Position numbers and translations under genes: made by a program
NCBI RefSeq assembly: GCF_001667925.1
Contig: NZ_LZJR01000081.1
Span: 1-64,000 of the forward strand
Direction of reading: 5' to 3'
From: Mycobacterium sp. E2479
Lineage (GTDB): Bacteria; Actinomycetota; Actinomycetes; Mycobacteriales; Mycobacteriaceae
DNA length: 64,000 bases
Shown: one piece after another, positions 25,336-35,477 of the stretch
Layout of the letters: every line of letters begins with the position of its first letter
How positions within the stretch are numbered: position 1 is the first letter of the stretch
The notes under the pieces: generated by a model
Told to the model about the DNA's origin: nothing
Seen by the model: only the letters and a program-made list of their open reading frames with translations
Database searches by the model: none

Positions 25336-26585
25336 CAGGACGTCACCGCGGCATTGCCGGCGTAGTCGACCTGCCAGTGCTTGATGCCGTTGAGCCAGCC
25401 CGAACGTAACCGCTCGGGTTCGCCAGTCGGCTTGAGATTCGGCATGTGATCGGCGACCGCGTTGAAGATCAGGTTGATCGTCATGCGGGCCAGGTTCGCA
25501 CCGATGCAATAGTGGGCGCCGGTGCCGCCGAACCCGACGTGCGGGTTCGGGTCGCGCAGGATGTTGAAGGTGTGCGGGTCTTCGAAGACCTCTTCGTCGA
25601 AGTTGGCCGACCGATACGACATCACCACCCGCTGACCCTTTTTGATCTGCACGCCGCCCAACTCGGTGTCCTCGTTGGCGGTGCGCTGGAAGGCCGAAAC
25701 CGGAGTGGCCCACCGGATGATCTCGTCCGCGGCGGTCGCCGGGCGTTCCCTCTTGAAGAGCTCCCATTGATCGGGGTTGTCGGCGAAGGCGATCATGCCG
25801 TGCGTGATCGAGTTTCGTGTCGTCTCGTTGCCCGCCACGGCCAGCATGACTACGAAGAAACCGAACTCGTCATCGGAGAGCTTCTCGCCGTCGATGTCGG
25901 CCTGGATCAGGGTGGTGACGATGTCGTCGGTGGGGTTCTTGCCACGCTCCTCGGCCATGGCCATGGCGTACGTGATCAGTTCCATCGACGACTGCGCGGG
26001 ATCGACGGTGGCGTACTCGGGGTCGGTGCCACCGGTCATCTCGTTGGACCAGCGGAAGAGCTTGTCGCGGTCCTCCTGGGGAACGCCGAGCAGGCCCGCG
26101 ATGGCTTGCAGGGGCAGCTCGCACGACACCTGCTCGACGAAGTCACCGCTGCCCTCTTTCGCGGCGGTCTCGGCGATGTTCTGGGCACGTTGGGCCAGTT
26201 CGGCTTCCAGCCGTCCGATTGCCCGCGGCGTGAACCCGCGCGAGATGATCTTGCGCAGCCGGGTGTGGTGCGGCGCGTCCATGTTGAGCATGACGCTGCG
26301 CTGCAGCTCGACCTGCTCCCGCTTCATCTCCGGCGGCCAGGTCGGGATGGCGCCGTTCATCCAGCTCGAGAAGATGTCGCTGCGCTTCGACACCTCCTTG
26401 ACGTCAGCGTGCTTGGTGACGATCCAATATCCGTGGTCCTCGAACCCGCCCGCGCCGTTCGGGATGTCAACCCAGTGGATCGGCTCTGCCTTGCGCAGCT
26501 GTGCCAGCTCCTCGACGGGCAACGCGGCAAGATTGACGTCGGGGTCAAGGAAGTCGAAGTCGGCGGGAATGTTGGGGGGTGCCAT
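25335..26585 (-). CDS. cyp125: Cytochrome P450 CYP125, steroid C26 monooxygenase
   Basis: A 416-residue P450. The heme thiolate is Cys360 in FGGTGAHYCIGANLAR; the I-helix AGNETTRNS and the ExxR (DEIIR) are present. CYP125 hydroxylates and further oxidises the C26 carbon of cholest-4-en-3-one to the acid, the entry step of side-chain degradation. It is the first gene of a six-gene operon. KstR operator at 26615, 30 bases upstream. CYP142 at 1027 provides a parallel activity. Confidence 0.95.
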   Translation of the reverse strand: MAPPNIPADFDFLDPDVNLAALPVEELAQLRKAEPIHWVDIPNGAGGFEDHGYWIVTKHADVKEVSKRSDIFSSWMNGAIPTWPPEMKREQVELQRSVMLNMDAPHHTRLRKIISRGFTPRAIGRLEAELAQRAQNIAETAAKEGSGDFVEQVSCELPLQAIAGLLGVPQEDRDKLFRWSNEMTGGTDPEYATVDPAQSSMELITYAMAMAEERGKNPTDDIVTTLIQADIDGEKLSDDEFGFFVVMLAVAGNETTRNSITHGMIAFADNPDQWELFKRERPATAADEIIRWATPVSAFQRTANEDTELGGVQIKKGQRVVMSYRSANFDEEVFEDPHTFNILRDPNPHVGFGGTGAHYCIGANLARMTINLIFNAVADHMPNLKPTGEPERLRSGWLNGIKHWQVDYAGNAAVTS

Positions 26586-26614
26586 GTAGGGTGCGCTCCT
26601 TTTACAACACTAAT

Positions 26615-26628
26615 TGCAACGTGTTCTA
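26615..26628. promoter_or_regulatory. KstR operator at the cyp125 promoter
   Basis: TGCAACGTGTTCTA fits TnnAACnnGTTnnA, 30 bases upstream of cyp125. It is separate from the fadA5 operator 79 bases away, so the two divergent units have their own sites. Confidence 0.85.
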
Positions 26629-26693
26629 GTGCCAGTAAAACATGCCTCCTGCGCAGATAAAAGGCAGGTCGCCATCCTCGCTTGTCAGAGTAA

Positions 26694-26707
26694 TGAAACG
26701 TGTTCTA
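26694..26707. promoter_or_regulatory. KstR operator at the fadA5 promoter
   Basis: TGAAACGTGTTCTA fits TnnAACnnGTTnnA and ends 10 bases before the fadA5 ATG. Confidence 0.85.
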
Positions 26708-26708
26708 G

Positions 26709-27881
<1,173 letters not shown>

Positions 27882-27904
27882 CGTTCGATCGTTTCGGCCT
27901 GTTG

Positions 27905-28291
27905 GTGAGCGTCTCTGACGACAGCCGCATCGCCGCGGCGCAGTCCTACATCGACGCGTTGGTCAGCCATGACGGTGATGCCGTTCCGTTCGCGGCGCAC
28001 TGCACCCGCACCGAGCAGGGAATCAAGAACGGTTTCTCCGGAAATCACCTGCGACGCAGCCTTAATCGTGGAATCCAGTATCGGTTGCTCGCGGCCACGA
28101 CACCGCCGGACTACCGCATCGACGGTGATGAGGTCCACGCGGCGTACCAGGTGCTGACCAAGGCGGCGTTCGGCGGCCGGCAACTCGCCGCACGTATCAA
28201 CGAGACCTTCGTGATCCCCGCCGAAAGTTCAAGCGGGAGAGCCGAAATCCACCACATCGAAGTTCGCTTCCAACCGTACATTCAGCGCTAA
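27905..28291 (+). CDS. Hypothetical protein, possibly NTF2-like
   Basis: A 128-residue protein that I do not firmly recognise. GTG 27905 (SVSDDSRIAAAQSYIDALVS) is the most likely start; TTG 27902 is possible. An N-terminal helix followed by SHDGDAVPFAAHCTRTEQG and a C-terminal run of likely beta strands (NETFVIPAESSSGRAEIHHI) suggests a SnoaL/NTF2-like or similar alpha-beta barrel. It begins 24 bases after fadA5 and ends 9 bases before ddn, so it may be in the fadA5 transcript. As I recall the M. tuberculosis order, no gene lies here. Confidence 0.6.
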   Translation: MSVSDDSRIAAAQSYIDALVSHDGDAVPFAAHCTRTEQGIKNGFSGNHLRRSLNRGIQYRLLAATTPPDYRIDGDEVHAAYQVLTKAAFGGRQLAARINETFVIPAESSSGRAEIHHIEVRFQPYIQR

Positions 28292-28753
<462 letters not shown>

Positions 28754-28792
28754 GTTTTCAACTCGTCCAGGTGGGGGAATCATCTGGGCACC

Positions 28793-29245
28793 ATGTCCGA
28801 CCGCCGCTGGATTCGCAACTCACGCCCGATTGCCCTGCTGCTCAAATATTTCGCGCGCGCCCATATCTGGGTGTACCGACGAACCGACGGCAAGGTCGGG
28901 GCGAAGCTGCTGCGGTTCCCGGCGGCCCTGCTCACCACCACCGGACGCAAGTCCGGCGAGCCGCGAACCACCGCGACGCTGTACCTGCGTGACGGCGAAC
29001 GGGTGATCCTGCCCGCGACCTTCGGCGGGCGCGACGAACATCCGTTGTGGTATCTCAACCTCAAAAAGAATCCCGAGGTGCGGCTGCAGATCCGAGCCCA
29101 GCGTCTGGACTTGGTCGCCCGCGACGCGACCGACGCTGAGCGCGAACGATATTGGCCCCGATTAACGCGAATGTACCCGCCCTATCGCAAGTACCGCGAG
29201 GCCGCAGACCGGGTCATCCCGCTGGTGGTGTGCGAACCGCGCTAG
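28793..29245 (+). CDS. Ddn-like F420-dependent nitroreductase-family paralogue
   Basis: A 150-residue paralogue of the preceding gene, 39 bases downstream. The core [29 protein letters not shown] and 'DRVIPLVVCEP' is conserved, so F420 binding is likely. Its substrate-side residues differ (RTTATLYLRDG, MYPPYRKYREA); it has a tyrosine where its neighbour has Phe132. It probably arose by tandem duplication and then diverged; its substrate is unknown. Its 3' end nearly meets that of the frameshifted dehydrogenase. Confidence 0.85.
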   Translation: MSDRRWIRNSRPIALLLKYFARAHIWVYRRTDGKVGAKLLRFPAALLTTTGRKSGEPRTTATLYLRDGERVILPATFGGRDEHPLWYLNLKKNPEVRLQIRAQRLDLVARDATDAERERYWPRLTRMYPPYRKYREAADRVIPLVVCEPR

Positions 29246-30148
29246 GCGCCGTAGACGGGGACCGGCCGGCGCGCCTTGGCAAGCAGATCGGCGACGACGC
29301 GCCCCAGCTCCGCGGGATCCCACCGCGCGCCCTTGTCGATCTCGGGGCCGTGCGCCCAGCCCTCGGCGACCCGGATCTTGCCTCCCTCGACCTCGAACAC
29401 CTTGCCGGTGACGTCGCGAGATTCGGCGCTGCCCAGCCAAACCACCAGCGGTGAAACGTTTTCCGGGGCCATGGCGTCGAAGTCTTGGTCCTGCGTCGCC
29501 ATCATCTCGGCGAACACCGTCTCGGTCATTACGGGTCCGGGCCGAAGGCGCGATGGCGTTGACGGTGACGCCGTAGCGACCCATCTCGGCCGCGGCGACC
29601 AGTGTCAGTGCCGCGATGCCGGCCTTGGCGGCGCTGTAGTTGCCCTGGCCCACGCTGCCCTGCAGGCCGGCACCCGAACTGGTGTTGATGATCCGGGCGT
29701 CTACGGTTTTGCCCTCTTTGGACAGCCCACGCCAGTACGACGCGGCGTGGCGCATCATGGCGAAGTGCCCCTTCAGATGCACGGCGATCACGGCGTCAAA
29801 CTCCTCCTCGCTGGTGTTCGCCATCATCCGGTCCCGCACGATGCCGGCGTTGTTCACCAAAACGTCCAGACCGCCGAAGGTCTCGACCGCGGTCTGGATC
29901 AGGCTCGCCGCCTGGCCCCAATCCGCGACGTCGGATCCGTCGGCGACGGCTTCGCCACCGGCGGCGGTGATTTCGTCGACCACGCTCTGGGCGGCGCTGC
30001 CACCGCCGGCCGGTGAACCGTCCAGGCCCACCCCGATGTCGTTGACCACCACGCGCGCGCCTTCTTCGGCGAAGGCCAGCGCATGCGCGCGACCGATACC
30101 GCCGCCCGCTCCGGTGACGATGACGACGCGGCCGTCAACCACTCCCAT
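29242..30148 (-). pseudogene. Frameshifted short-chain dehydrogenase (Rv3548c-like)
   Basis: Two frames together make one SDR of about 301 residues. The first part, from ATG 30148, has the Rossmann loop TGAGGGIGRAHA and the catalytic 'GNYSAAKAGI', running to NAIAPSARTR. It then leaves frame at about 29529-29531, where the coding strand reads CGTAATGACC; removing one A gives R-T-R-M-T-E-T-V-F and the normal C-terminal half to 29242. Uncorrected, translation would run on in the wrong frame to 29162. Either a real one-base insertion or an assembly error. In M. tuberculosis the gene is in the KstR2 regulon. Confidence 0.8.
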
Positions 30149-30164
30149 AGTTTTCTTGTCTCCT

Positions 30165-30959
30165 CTATTTGACCGCGCTTGCGGTCGTGGTGGACAGATA
30201 GTGCGGGGGCTCGCCGCCGCCGTGCACCTCGAGCGAGGCCCCGCTGATGTAGGACGCCAAGTCGGACGCCAAAAACGCTGCGGCCCAGCCGATATCTTCG
30301 GGCTTCGCCAGCCGGCCGAGAGGCACGTTCTTCGAGATCGCGGCGATGGAGTCGGGGTCGCCGTAGAACAATTCGGACTGCTCGGTCTCCACCATGCCGA
30401 CCACACAAGAGTTCACCCGGACCTTCGGGCCCCACTCCACGGCAAGCGTCTGCGTGAGGCTTTCCAGGCCGGCCTTGGCCGCCCCATAGGCGCCGGTGCC
30501 CGGGGAGGGCCGGCGGCCGGACAGGCTGCAGATGTTGATGATCGATCCGCCCTGCTGCTGGCTTTGCATGTGAGCATTTGCGTGCTGCGAAACCGACAGC
30601 GCGCCAATCAGATTGAGTTCGATGATCTTGCGGTTGAACTTGGCGCTGGACTCCGCGGTCAGCACGTAGGGTGACCCCCCGGCGTTGTTGACGACGATGT
30701 CGAGCCGACCGTGCCGCTCGATGATGGTGTCGATCAACCCCTTGACAGCGTCGTCGTCGCGGACGTCGCAGGAGTGGAACTCATACGGCAACCCCTCGAC
30801 CGACCGCCGCGCACAGGTTACGACGGTGGCGCCCTGCTCGGCGAAAACGGAGCTGACGCCGGAACCCACCCCGCGAACACCGCCGGTGACGAGAACCACC
30901 CGCCCGGCCAGCCCCAAGTTGATGGCTTCAAATGGGGGGCATGCTTCGGCGCGAGTCAC
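30165..30959 (-). CDS. Short-chain dehydrogenase (Rv3549c-like), KstR2 regulon
   Basis: A 264-residue SDR with the Rossmann loop TGGVRGVGSGVS and catalytic GAYGAAKAGLE; the NNAG motif is VNNAGGSP. GTG start at 30959; the KstR2 operator is 15 bases upstream. It precedes the frameshifted SDR by 16 bases in one unit. The family place is in degradation of the C/D-ring (HIP) intermediates; the precise substrate is not assigned. Confidence 0.85.
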   Translation of the reverse strand: MTRAEACPPFEAINLGLAGRVVLVTGGVRGVGSGVSSVFAEQGATVVTCARRSVEGLPYEFHSCDVRDDDAVKGLIDTIIERHGRLDIVVNNAGGSPYVLTAESSAKFNRKIIELNLIGALSVSQHANAHMQSQQQGGSIINICSLSGRRPSPGTGAYGAAKAGLESLTQTLAVEWGPKVRVNSCVVGMVETEQSELFYGDPDSIAAISKNVPLGRLAKPEDIGWAAAFLASDLASYISGASLEVHGGGEPPHYLSTTTASAVK

Positions 30960-30974
30960 TGTGCTAGCGTACCA

Positions 30975-30988
30975 AGCAAGTGCTTGCT
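30975..30988. promoter_or_regulatory. KstR2 operator between Rv3549c-like gene and echA20
   Basis: AGCAAGTGCTTGCT matches AnCAAGnnCTTGnT and is nearly a perfect palindrome. It sits between divergent starts, 15 bases from one and 31 from the other. Confidence 0.88.
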
Positions 30989-31019
30989 TAGGTAGTTACC
31001 CCCACAAGGAAGTGGCACC

Positions 31020-31778
31020 TTGCCCATCACATCCACCGTCACCGAACCGGGCATCGTCGCGGTCACCGTCGACTTCCCGCCCGTCAACGCCATCCCGTCG
31101 CGCGGCTGGTTCGAACTCGCCGATGCCATCACCGCCGCCGGCCAAGATCCCAAGACCCACGTGGTGATCCTGCGCGCCGAGGGCCGGGGCTTCAACGCCG
31201 GGGTCGACATCAAGGAGATGCAGCGCACCGAGGGATTCACCGCCCTGATCGACGCCAACCGCGGCTGCTTCGCCGCGTTCCGCGCGGTCTACGAGTGCGC
31301 GGTCCCCGTTGTCGCCGCGGTGAACGGATTCTGCGTCGGCGGCGGCATCGGGCTGGTCGGCAACTCCGATGTGATCGTGGCGTCCGACGACGCCACCTTC
31401 GGGCTGCCCGAAGTGGAGCGCGGGGCGCTCGGCGCGGCGACGCACCTGTCGCGCCTGGTTCCCCAGCACATGATGCGGCGGCTGTTCTTCACCGCCGCCA
31501 CCGTGGACGCCGCCACCCTGCACCACTTCGGTTCGGTGCACGAGGTGGTGCCGCGCGACGAGCTCGACGAGGCCGCCCTACGGGTCGCGCGCGACATCGC
31601 CGCCAAGGACACCCGTGTCATTCGGGCGGCCAAAGAGGCGCTGAATTTGATCGACGTGCAACGGGTCAACTCGAGTTACCGCATGGAGCAGGGCTTTACG
31701 TTCGAACTCAACCTGGCCGGAGTGTCCGACGAGCACCGCGACGCCTTCGCCGGTACGACGAAGGGCGAGAAGGCTTAG
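31020..31778 (+). CDS. echA20: Crotonase-family ring hydrolase EchA20
   Basis: A 252-residue enoyl-CoA hydratase/isomerase-fold protein. The oxyanion segments are RAEGRGFNAGVDIKEM and NGFCVGGGIGLVGNSD. EchA20 hydrolyses the fused-ring CoA thioester HIEC-CoA made from HIP during C/D-ring breakdown. The TTG start at 31020 is chosen because AAGGAAG lies about 8 bases upstream and it follows the KstR2 operator. Confidence 0.9.
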   Translation: MPITSTVTEPGIVAVTVDFPPVNAIPSRGWFELADAITAAGQDPKTHVVILRAEGRGFNAGVDIKEMQRTEGFTALIDANRGCFAAFRAVYECAVPVVAAVNGFCVGGGIGLVGNSDVIVASDDATFGLPEVERGALGAATHLSRLVPQHMMRRLFFTAATVDAATLHHFGSVHEVVPRDELDEAALRVARDIAAKDTRVIRAAKEALNLIDVQRVNSSYRMEQGFTFELNLAGVSDEHRDAFAGTTKGEKA

Positions 31779-31822
31779 CCGCCGACGACGATGCAGAGCG
31801 AAGCGATGATTAGGAGCGGCGA
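31779..31822 (+). repeat. MIRU-like intergenic repeat between echA20 and ipdA
   Basis: The sequence ccgccgacgacgatgcagag, then cgaagcgatgattaggagcg, follows the echA20 stop directly and ends just before the GTG of ipdA. It is nearly the same as the copy before hsaF and provides the TAGGAGCG ribosome site. Confidence 0.7.
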
Positions 31823-31825
31823 ATA

Positions 31826-32710
31826 GTGGCCGACAAAAGAACCACCCTCGCCGAGGCCGTCGCACAATTGCGTAGCGGCATGACGATCGGTATCGGCGGA
31901 TGGGGATCGCGGCGCAAGCCGATGGCTTTCGTGCGTGCGTTGCTACGCACCGACATCACCGACCTGACCGTCGTCACCTACGGCGGGCCGGACCTGGGCC
32001 TGCTGTGCTCGGCCGGCAAGGTCAAGCGGGTCTACTACGGATTCGTTTCGCTGGACTCCCCGCCCTTCTACGACCCCTGGTTCGCCAAATCCCGTGCCAG
32101 TGGCGCGATCGAGGCGCGGGAGATGGATGAAGGCATGCTGCGCTGCGGACTGCAGGCCGCCGCGCAGCGCCTGCCGTTCCTGCCGATCCGGGCCGGGCTG
32201 GGCAGCTCGGTACCGGACTTCTGGGAGGGCGAACTGCAGACGGTGACCAGCCCGTATCCGGCACCCGGCGGCGGGCACGAGACCCTGATCGCAATGCCGG
32301 CACTGCGCCTGGACGCCGCATTCGCTCACCTCAATCTCGGTGATGCGCAGGGCAATGCGGCCTACACCGGAATCGACCCGTACTTCGACGACCTGTTCCT
32401 GATGGCCGCCGAAGACCGCTTTTTGTCGGTGGAACGCGTCGTGTCCACCCAAGAGCTGGTCAAGGCGGTTCCCCCGCAGGCGCTGCTGGTGAACCGCATG
32501 ATGGTCGACCATGTGGTTGAGGCACCGGGCGGTGCCCACTTCACCACCGCCGCACCGGATTACGGCCGCGACGAGAAGTTCCAGCGGCACTACGCCGAGG
32601 CCGCCTCGACGGACGAGGGTTGGCGGAAGTTTGCGCAAACCTACCTGTCGGGCAGCGAAGAGGACTATCAGGCGGCCGTGCGCGCTTTCAAAGAGGAGGC
32701 CTCGTCATGA
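31826..32710 (+). CDS. ipdA: COCHEA-CoA hydrolase, alpha subunit IpdA
   Basis: A 294-residue class I CoA-transferase-fold subunit (GMTIGIGGWGSRRKPMAFVR at the N-terminus). IpdAB hydrolyses the last cyclic intermediate, the cyclohexenone COCHEA-CoA, instead of transferring CoA. GTG start, 7 bases after the repeat-borne ribosome site. It overlaps ipdB by 4 bases, as expected for an alpha/beta complex. Confidence 0.92.
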   Translation: MADKRTTLAEAVAQLRSGMTIGIGGWGSRRKPMAFVRALLRTDITDLTVVTYGGPDLGLLCSAGKVKRVYYGFVSLDSPPFYDPWFAKSRASGAIEAREMDEGMLRCGLQAAAQRLPFLPIRAGLGSSVPDFWEGELQTVTSPYPAPGGGHETLIAMPALRLDAAFAHLNLGDAQGNAAYTGIDPYFDDLFLMAAEDRFLSVERVVSTQELVKAVPPQALLVNRMMVDHVVEAPGGAHFTTAAPDYGRDEKFQRHYAEAASTDEGWRKFAQTYLSGSEEDYQAAVRAFKEEASS

Positions 32711-33459
32711 GCGGCGACGCGATCACGCGACCCGAAATCTGCGCGGTCGCCTGCGCCGAATTGTTCAGGGACGCCGGCGAGATCATGGTCAGCCCGATGA
32801 CGAACATGGCCTCGGTCGGGGCTCGATTGGCCCGCTTGACCTTCTCGCCGGACATCCTGCTGACCGATGGCGAGGCCCAGCTGCTGGCCGAGACCCCCGC
32901 CCTGGGCGTGTCCGCACCCGTCGAGGGCTGGATGCCGTTCGGCCGGGTCTTCGAAACCCTGGCCTGGGGCCGGCGGCACGTGGTGATGGGCGCCAATCAG
33001 GTTGACCGCTTTGGCAATCAGAACATCTCGGCTCTGGGTCCGTTGCGGCAGCCCAAACGCCAGATGTTCGGTGTCCGCGGCGCGCCCGGCAATGCCATCA
33101 ACCACGCGACCAGCTACTGGGTGGGCAACCATTCCAAGCGGGTGTTCTGCGAAAAGGTCGACATCGTCTGCGGGGTAGGCTGGGACAACGTCGACCCCGA
33201 CAACCCGGCGTTCCGCTTCGCCAACACGTATCGGGTGGTGTCCAACCTCGGCGTGTTCGACTTCGGCGGGCCCGAGCACACCATGCGGGCGGTGTCCCTG
33301 CATCCCGGCGTCACTGCCGGCGAGGTCGCCGAGAACACCTCGTTCGAGGTCCACGGCCTGGACGGCGCCGCGGATACCAGACTCCCGACCGACGACGAGC
33401 TGCGCCTGATCCGCGAGGTCATCGACCCGAAGGCGCTGCGCGACAGAGAGATCCGTTGA
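32707..33459 (+). CDS. ipdB: COCHEA-CoA hydrolase, beta subunit IpdB
   Basis: A 250-residue CoA-transferase-fold beta subunit, the same length as Rv3552. Conserved 'GANQVDRFGNQNIS' and 'HHGVTAGEVAENT'-like (LHPGVTAGEVAENTSFEV) segments are present. The ATG at 32707 is within the ipdA stop (ATGA), fixing the start. It acts only with IpdA. Confidence 0.92.
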   Translation: MSGDAITRPEICAVACAELFRDAGEIMVSPMTNMASVGARLARLTFSPDILLTDGEAQLLAETPALGVSAPVEGWMPFGRVFETLAWGRRHVVMGANQVDRFGNQNISALGPLRQPKRQMFGVRGAPGNAINHATSYWVGNHSKRVFCEKVDIVCGVGWDNVDPDNPAFRFANTYRVVSNLGVFDFGGPEHTMRAVSLHPGVTAGEVAENTSFEVHGLDGAADTRLPTDDELRLIREVIDPKALRDREIR

Positions 33460-34532
33460 TGAAGCTGCGCACGCCGCTGACCGAGCTGGTCGGTGTCGAG
33501 CACCCGGTGGTTCAAACCGGCATGGGCTGGGTGGCCGGCGCACGGCTGGTGTCGGCCACCGCCAACGCCGGCGGACTGGGCATCCTGGCCTCGGCCACCA
33601 TGACGCTGGACGAACTGGCGACGGCCATCGGCAAGGTCAAGTCCGCCACCGACAAACCGTTCGGTGTGAACATCCGCGCCGATGCCGCCGACGCCGGCGA
33701 CCGCGTCGACCTGATGATCCGCGAAGGCGTCAAGGTGGCGTCCTTCGCCCTGGCCCCTAAGCAGGAACTCATCGCCCAGCTGAAAGATGCTGGTGCAGTG
33801 GTGATTCCGTCGATCGGCGCGGCCAAGCACGCCCGCAAGGTGGTCGGCTGGGGCGCCGACGCGATGATTGTGCAGGGCGGCGAGGGCGGTGGCCACACCG
33901 GCCCCGTCGCCACGACCTTGCTTTTGCCCTCGGTCCTGGATGCCGTGCAGGGCAGCGGGATTCCGGTGATCGCCGCCGGTGGTTTCTTCGATGGTCGCGG
34001 CCTTGCGGCCGCATTGAGTTACGGTGCCGCCGGCGTGGCGATGGGCACTCGCTTCCTGCTCACCTCGGATTCGACCGTGCCCGATGCGGTGAAACGCCGC
34101 TACCTCGAGTCGGCGTTGGACGGCACGGTCGTCACGACCCGTGTGGACGGCATGCCGCACCGGGTGCTGCGCACCGGCCTGGTCGAGAAGCTGGAAGGCG
34201 GTTCGCCGGTGCGTGGCCTCACCGCGGCCGTGCGCAATGCCGCCAAGTTCAAGCACATGTCGCAGATGACCTGGCGGTCGATGATCAGCGACGGCCTGGC
34301 GATGCGCCGCGGCAAAGAACTGACGTGGTCGCAGGTGGTCATGGCGGCCAACACGCCAATGCTGTTGAAGGCCGGCTTGGTTGACGGCAACACCGAGGCC
34401 GGCGTGCTGGCTTCCGGACAGGTAGCCGGCATTCTCGAGGACCTGCCGTCGTGCGCCGAGCTGATCGAGACCGTCGTGCGCGACGCGGTCAAGCACCTGC
34501 AGGCGGCATCCGGACTGATCGAGGGGGCGTAG
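33459..34532 (+). CDS. ipdC: 5-OH-HIC-CoA reductase IpdC (nitronate-monooxygenase fold)
   Basis: A 357-residue FMN TIM-barrel protein of the 2-nitropropane-dioxygenase/NMO family: 'VQTGMGWVAGARLVSATANA' at the N-terminus and GGEGGGHTGPVAT for the FMN phosphate. IpdC reduces (with NADH) the 5-hydroxy methylhexahydroindanone-carboxyl-CoA intermediate. The ATG overlaps the ipdB stop by one base; the TTG three bases earlier is a weaker choice. M. tuberculosis has fdxB next; here a different block follows. Confidence 0.92.
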   Translation: MKLRTPLTELVGVEHPVVQTGMGWVAGARLVSATANAGGLGILASATMTLDELATAIGKVKSATDKPFGVNIRADAADAGDRVDLMIREGVKVASFALAPKQELIAQLKDAGAVVIPSIGAAKHARKVVGWGADAMIVQGGEGGGHTGPVATTLLLPSVLDAVQGSGIPVIAAGGFFDGRGLAAALSYGAAGVAMGTRFLLTSDSTVPDAVKRRYLESALDGTVVTTRVDGMPHRVLRTGLVEKLEGGSPVRGLTAAVRNAAKFKHMSQMTWRSMISDGLAMRRGKELTWSQVVMAANTPMLLKAGLVDGNTEAGVLASGQVAGILEDLPSCAELIETVVRDAVKHLQAASGLIEGA

Positions 34533-34723
34533 CCGCCGGATCGCGTTGGCGGCCAATCTTCGGCGACCTCAGCGCCGCGGAAACCTGCCGTGGTCAGAGC
34601 GGTGACCAACCAGCGGCAACGCCCTGATCAGCCGACAGTCAATCAACCGCGGCGGATTCCGTGTGATTGGTGGTCAAGTGCGATCTGGCGCGCCACTAAT
34701 TTGCGAAGACAGGAGCCCGGGGA

Positions 34724-34852
34724 ATGTCGATCGTTATGCAGCCCGACGACCCCATCGCCACACCCGTCAGCACTGCGGCCGCTGCAATAGCTTTCAGTAT
34801 CTTCTTGGTGCTCTTCGTCCTCATCGGTCACACCTTTCTGATGGTGAACTGA
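34724..34852 (+). CDS. Small single-span membrane protein
   Basis: A 42-codon open frame encoding a protein with a short polar N-terminus (MSIVMQPDDPIATPVSTAAA) and one hydrophobic helix of about 20 residues near the C-terminus (AIAFSIFLVLFVLIGHTFL). An AGGAG lies 8 bases upstream of the ATG. It does not resemble a family I know. It stands alone, 191 bases after ipdC, so it has its own transcript or is read through. Confidence 0.55.
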   Translation: MSIVMQPDDPIATPVSTAAAAIAFSIFLVLFVLIGHTFLMVN

Positions 34853-34996
34853 CGGCGGCAGGCTAACTGCCGCCGGCTAACCGATGCTATCGCCGTCTTT
34901 TGACACGTGTGGAATATTGCGTAAAACGGCTGGAGATCTTTGTTGCCGACTCGAAATGCCCATTAATGAGTGCCGTTACTCTTTAGTTTTCATTCC

Positions 34997-35236
34997 TCAG
35001 CACTGTGTTATTCGAACGCTGGTTTGTGCGAGGACTTGAGAGGCGTTGGCGTAGGTTATCGACGGAATGGTGCGCAGGGAGTCGGCGGCTTGCTCATCAC
35101 ACCGGTCGCTGAGCGCGGCAACCAGTAGATCATCCTTGCTGGCTGGAAATCGGACACCTTCGAGGCACCTGCGAAGCTGGCGCTCGGTAGTCGATTCGGT
35201 TATCGCTTCGGGTTTTTCTTCTGTTGGTAAAACCAT
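34997..35236 (-). CDS. DUF2795-domain protein
   Basis: A 79-residue protein. The stretch 'CLEGVRFPASKDDLLVAALS ... LRTIPSITYANASQVL' fits DUF2795, a small helical domain common in actinobacteria ('L.GV.FPA.K.ELV..A...GA...V...L..LP...Y....EV'). GGAAGGAAC precedes the ATG. Function unknown; some DUF2795 proteins sit beside stress or nucleic-acid genes. It points away from the SatD-like gene. Confidence 0.7.
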   Translation of the reverse strand: MVLPTEEKPEAITESTTERQLRRCLEGVRFPASKDDLLVAALSDRCDEQAADSLRTIPSITYANASQVLAQTSVRITQC

Positions 35237-35438
35237 CGCTGTAGGGGTTCCTTCCGTGTTCGGGGGCCGGATGCCCGGTGCAATGCCGACTAAACGACGA
35301 GTGCTGTGTTGGTCGCGTCACTGCAAGGGGTGGTCCGCGCTGTGTTTCACCTGCCGTATTCGCCGTCGCTTTCTCCGCGCCGCCGGGGATCCTCGCGCGG
35401 TCGTGGGACTCTCTGCTTTATGGGCGGATGGTAAAGCC

Positions 35439-35469
35439 TATAGCTAAATTTGCAGATATTTAAGCTATA
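35439..35469. promoter_or_regulatory. Palindrome overlapping a leaderless -10 box
   Basis: TATAGCTAAAT (35439) is an inverted, imperfect copy of ATTTAAGCTATA (35458-35469). A TATACT -10 hexamer at 35466-35471 ends 6 bases before the ATG at 35478, the spacing of a mycobacterial leaderless promoter. AT content is markedly above the surroundings. The palindrome could be an operator for the helix-turn-helix of the SatD-like protein itself. Confidence 0.6.
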
Positions 35470-35477
35470 CTCTTCAA

